NCBI GenBank assembly: GCA_003339415.1
Contig: PDHQ01000678.1
Location: 1 to 11,636 of the forward strand
Reading direction: 5' to 3'
DNA: 11,636 bases
Source: Ophiocordyceps camponoti-saundersi (nom. inval.)
Lineage: Eukaryota > Ascomycota > Sordariomycetes > Hypocreales > Ophiocordycipitaceae
Position 1 is the first letter of the stretch, and every line of letters starts with the position of its first letter. Below are positions 8,571 through 11,636 of this stretch, piece by piece. Under the pieces are notes generated by a model. The model made no database searches, had not been told where the DNA came from, and saw only the letters and a program-made list of their open reading frames with translations. The translations under genes were made by a program, and so were the position numbers.

Positions 8571-11500
8571 AGGAAGAAAATTAACTTATAAAGTAATATA
8601 TACTAAATCGAAACTTTACGCTTATTAGAAGCTAAAAATAGTATATATTTTAAAAGAAGAAAAATATTACTTCGAAGAAAAAAGAAATAAAAGCTAAAGT
8701 TAATAGAACCTTACTTATTCGAAATCGAAACCCTTAAATAAACGCTTTTAAGGAAGAATAATAAGGAAGTTACTACTTATTATTATAGTTCGGAAACTAG
8801 TAATTATATTATTATAATAAATTTATTTTATTATATAGAAAGAAAGATACTTAAGATAAAAATTTATTTATTAACTTTTAGTAAACGTTTATTATATTAG
8901 AACGAATTAATCGAAACCGATTACTTTAATAAAATTTTAGTCTATATACGAAGAAACGATATTCGAAATAAATTTTAAATAGCCGAAGAAACGCTTAGTA
9001 AAAATACTTCTTAAAAATATAACTAAACGAAGAAAAAATAGGATACCGCGCGCTTATAACCTTAAGCTTATACTTAAAGTTATAGATATAGTTAAAAAGC
9101 GATTTTTTTAACTAAGCCTATTAGGAATAGTATTAGTAAATACTAGTAAAAACCTTCGAATAGAGATTTAGAAAAAAAAGAAGAGAATAATTCTATTATT
9201 TTTCCTTACTATAATATATAAGTAAGAAATTAAGCTTAAAGAATTAATTCTTAAAAGAAAAAAGAAGAAGAAAAAAACCCTTCTAATTATTATAATTAAA
9301 AGAAAGAATACTTTATTATAATAAGGATTTTAAATCTACTAATACTAATCTACTTTAAGTAAGTAAAAAAAAGTTATCTAGATTAAAAAAACCTTAGTTA
9401 TTATAAGAGCCCCGTATAACTCTATAACCGACTAAATTACTCTTAATTATTAATATTAAATTAATAAATTAAGTAAAAAGTTAAAAAGGAAATAATATAA
9501 GAAAAATATTAAAAATTTAACTTATAAAAACGGAAAATTAACTTAAGAATAATAAGGAAGAAAACCTTATTATTAAGGATTAAGAAAGCTATTTTTTTAA
9601 AAAAAGAAATAATAGAATTAACTTTAACTAATTAAGTAATAGAGAAAAAAAAAACTTAATAGTTAACGAAAAGTAAAAAGAAACCTTTATAAGAAAGAAA
9701 GCTAATTACGCTATATAAATTCGACTTAAATATATTATAAAGAAAGGAATATTTACTAAATATCTTATATATATTACGGATTATATATCGAGAAGAAAAT
9801 TAATAAAAGAACTAAATCTTAAGAAATAAATATATCGATAAGAATATTTATATAAAAGAAATCTTATTATAGCTATAAATCTTTTAAAGAACCTAAGGAT
9901 TTTACTAGAAGAAAAGCTTTAAAAATAGGAATTTTTAATGAAAAGAATTAAAGTAACGCCTTTTTATTAAAGAACGAAAAGAAGAAATTTAGCTTAAAGA
10001 AAATTATACGAATAACTAGAAATAAGGAAAAAGAACCTTATTATTATTCGAAATACGAAGACTTAAAGAAAATTAACTACTTTAGAAAAAAGAGTAAGGA
10101 AATTACTACTTTAAAAGATAAAAGGGAACGGTAATTTATAAAAAAAAGAACCTTATTAAAATATAAAGAAAAATTCGAAACTAAAGCTTTATAAGAAGCT
10201 TTATTAACTTATAATATAAATTCTTAAGAAGAAGAAACTTTATATATTAAGGAAATAATTTAAGAATAAATTTTAGGAACTTTATTTTTATATAAAAAGG
10301 AAAAAAAAAACTTAAGACTTTAAGAATAAAATTACCGAAATAAAAAGAAGTTTAAAAAACGCCCTTTAATATACCTTCTTAACTATATTAATAGCTATTT
10401 TTAATATTAGTTAAAAGTGATAAAATTTAGCTACTTATATAAAAAAAAGTAAGCTATAAAAATCTTTAATTACTAAAAAAGGAAATAACGAAATAAAGAA
10501 TCGGAAATAAAAATAAAGTAAAAAATAATTTTTATAATATTAAAAGAATACTAAAACTAAATTAAGGATATATTATATACTAAATTAAAGAAATATTATA
10601 TTAAATTTAGGATATAATATATAAAACTTTAGAAAGAAATAAATCGAAATTAAGAAGAAGGTTAAAAATAACCTTAACTTAACGAGTTTAAAGGAAAACT
10701 AAATTTAAATTACTTTACTAAAACGAATAACTATATATTAGTAAAAGAAAGTTAAGTTTTTTTTTTACTATTCTTAATTATAAGTTAAGGAAGTAAATTA
10801 AAAAAGATTTAAATCTTTAAGAAAAATTTTTATAATAAAAAAAACTTAAGTTTAAAAAAGTAAACTAAACCTTATATAAAAAATTCTATTTATACTTAAA
10901 GCTTAAAGTATAAATATTAGCTTTATAATAAGTATTAGTAAAACGAAGTTTTAATAACGCTATTTTTAACGAAAATTAAGAAAGAATATTATATACGCTT
11001 TATTAAAAGGATTTCTTAATTAAGAAGTTAAAATCCTAAGCTATATAATTATTAAATAAAGAAAGAAAAATTTCTTTTTAGAAGCTAAACTATTTTTAAC
11101 TAAGAGAAGCTTAGTTATAAGATATAAAGTTTAACTTACTTTAAGAAATAAAAAAGGAAAAAGAAAAAGACCTTCTTAATCTAAGATTAAGTTAATAGTA
11201 AAATAAAGAACTATTAATCTTACTTAAAAAGAAGAGAGTAATAAGCTTTAAAAAGTATATTTAAGCTATTACTAAATATTTTAAAAACTCTATTTAGTTA
11301 TTAAATTAAATTACCTTTAAGGAAAATAGCGGTATCTTTATACGCTATTATTTTCTTATAAAAAAGAGTTTTATAATAAGCTATTTAAAAAAAAAATATT
11401 TATTATAAGAATAAATCCTTACTTATAGAATAAGTTATTATTTTTAAGAAAAAGAGATAAAAGGTAAAGAAAAGCTATTCTTACCTTAAAAGAGAAAAGA

Positions 11501-11636
11501 AAATATCCTTTTAAAAAAAAAAAAATTTTTTTTAAGAAAACCGAGGATACTTAGCTTATAAAAATAATTTAGCTATTTTACTTAAAGCTATAAGCTTTAG
11601 TAGAATAATAAAGCTTTATTATTAAGAAAAAAAAAA

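Larger units (their letters stand above)
6240..11636 (+). mobile_element. Second RIP-destroyed repeat, family not identified
   Basis: Over 5.4 kb there is only one ATG (9938) and just two TpG and no CpA dinucleotides, so RIP is even closer to saturation than on the left. The + strand carries a strong excess of A and G with many AAG, GAA and CGA words, which points to a former coding strand rich in Lys, Glu and Arg. A stop-free 84-codon run at 6284-6535 supports this. I searched by eye for the gypsy PFG and FxDD boxes, copia and LINE RT motifs, integrase HHCC and CCHC knuckles and found none that hold up. A Ty3/gypsy or copia gag region, a LINE such as the Tad1 group, or a DNA transposon are all possible. 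The promoter at 5702 could be its 5' LTR. It runs off the right edge, where the sequence ends in an A run. Confidence 0.55.

Noticed and set aside
9207..9250. Possible CCHC zinc knuckle in a Cys/Tyr-Asn context
   Set aside because: The second Cys position reads ATA and the His position TAA; neither can arise by RIP from Cys or His codons, so the spacing does not hold.
9938..9940. The only + strand ATG as a gene start
   Set aside because: The next codon begins a frame that meets stops within a few codons; it is a leftover TpG.
11513..11533. A13T8 tract near the right edge as a terminator, poly(A) tail or polypurine tract
   Set aside because: Homopolymer runs are expected in this purine-rich, RIP-mutated sequence, and no element boundary could be shown next to it.
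1..11636. Fungal mitochondrial DNA as an explanation for about 20% G+C
   Set aside because: Mitochondrial genomes do not selectively lose CpA and TpG, and no mitochondrial gene, tRNA or intron ORF is visible.

Overview
This 11.6 kb window looks like a gene-free, extremely AT-rich block from a filamentous ascomycete (Pezizomycotina) genome. It appears to consist of transposon relics destroyed by repeat-induced point mutation (RIP). G+C is about one fifth on sampled lines. The dinucleotides CpA and TpG are almost absent: I count 10 CpA and 8 TpG in the whole window, where base composition predicts several hundred of each. CpG is still common. That pattern is the RIP signature (C-to-T in CpA on both strands), not CpG deamination, compositional drift or a mitochondrial genome. 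Only three ATG triplets exist on both strands together, and TAA/TAG stops occur throughout every frame. No intact gene, tRNA or rRNA was seen.

Left part (about 1-5490): a Ty3/gypsy LTR retrotransposon on the + strand. Reading TAA/TAG as former Gln/Trp codons and undoing TpG-to-TpA at catalytic codons shows the domains in canonical order: a gag-like region, a retropepsin-like region (around 1380-1790), reverse transcriptase (about 2640-3300), the connection segment, RNase H (about 3530-3890, four acidic positions preserved), an integrase HHCC zinc-binding domain (4426-4542), an integrase core with an exact D-35-E spacing (4801 to 4909) and a C-terminal tail. A TATA plus pyrimidine-tract promoter at 121-183 fits a 5' LTR.

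Junction (about 5400-5830): a less AT-rich island with 10-bp and 11-bp tandem repeats upstream of a second TATA plus pyrimidine-tract promoter (5702-5767). This is either the 3' LTR of the first element or the 5' LTR of the next. The two promoter copies are clearly related but differ by changes RIP cannot make, so they may come from different LTR subfamilies.

Right part (about 6240-11636): a second relic, unidentified. It has strong purine (A/G) excess on the + strand, a stop-free 84-codon Lys/Glu-rich stretch, several short tandem repeats including a triplicated hairpin, and even more complete loss of CpA/TpG. I could not recognise a reverse transcriptase, integrase or transposase in it. No working biological system is visible; the main interest is near-saturated RIP, the sequence context of the few sites that escaped, and the relic domains still readable beneath it.
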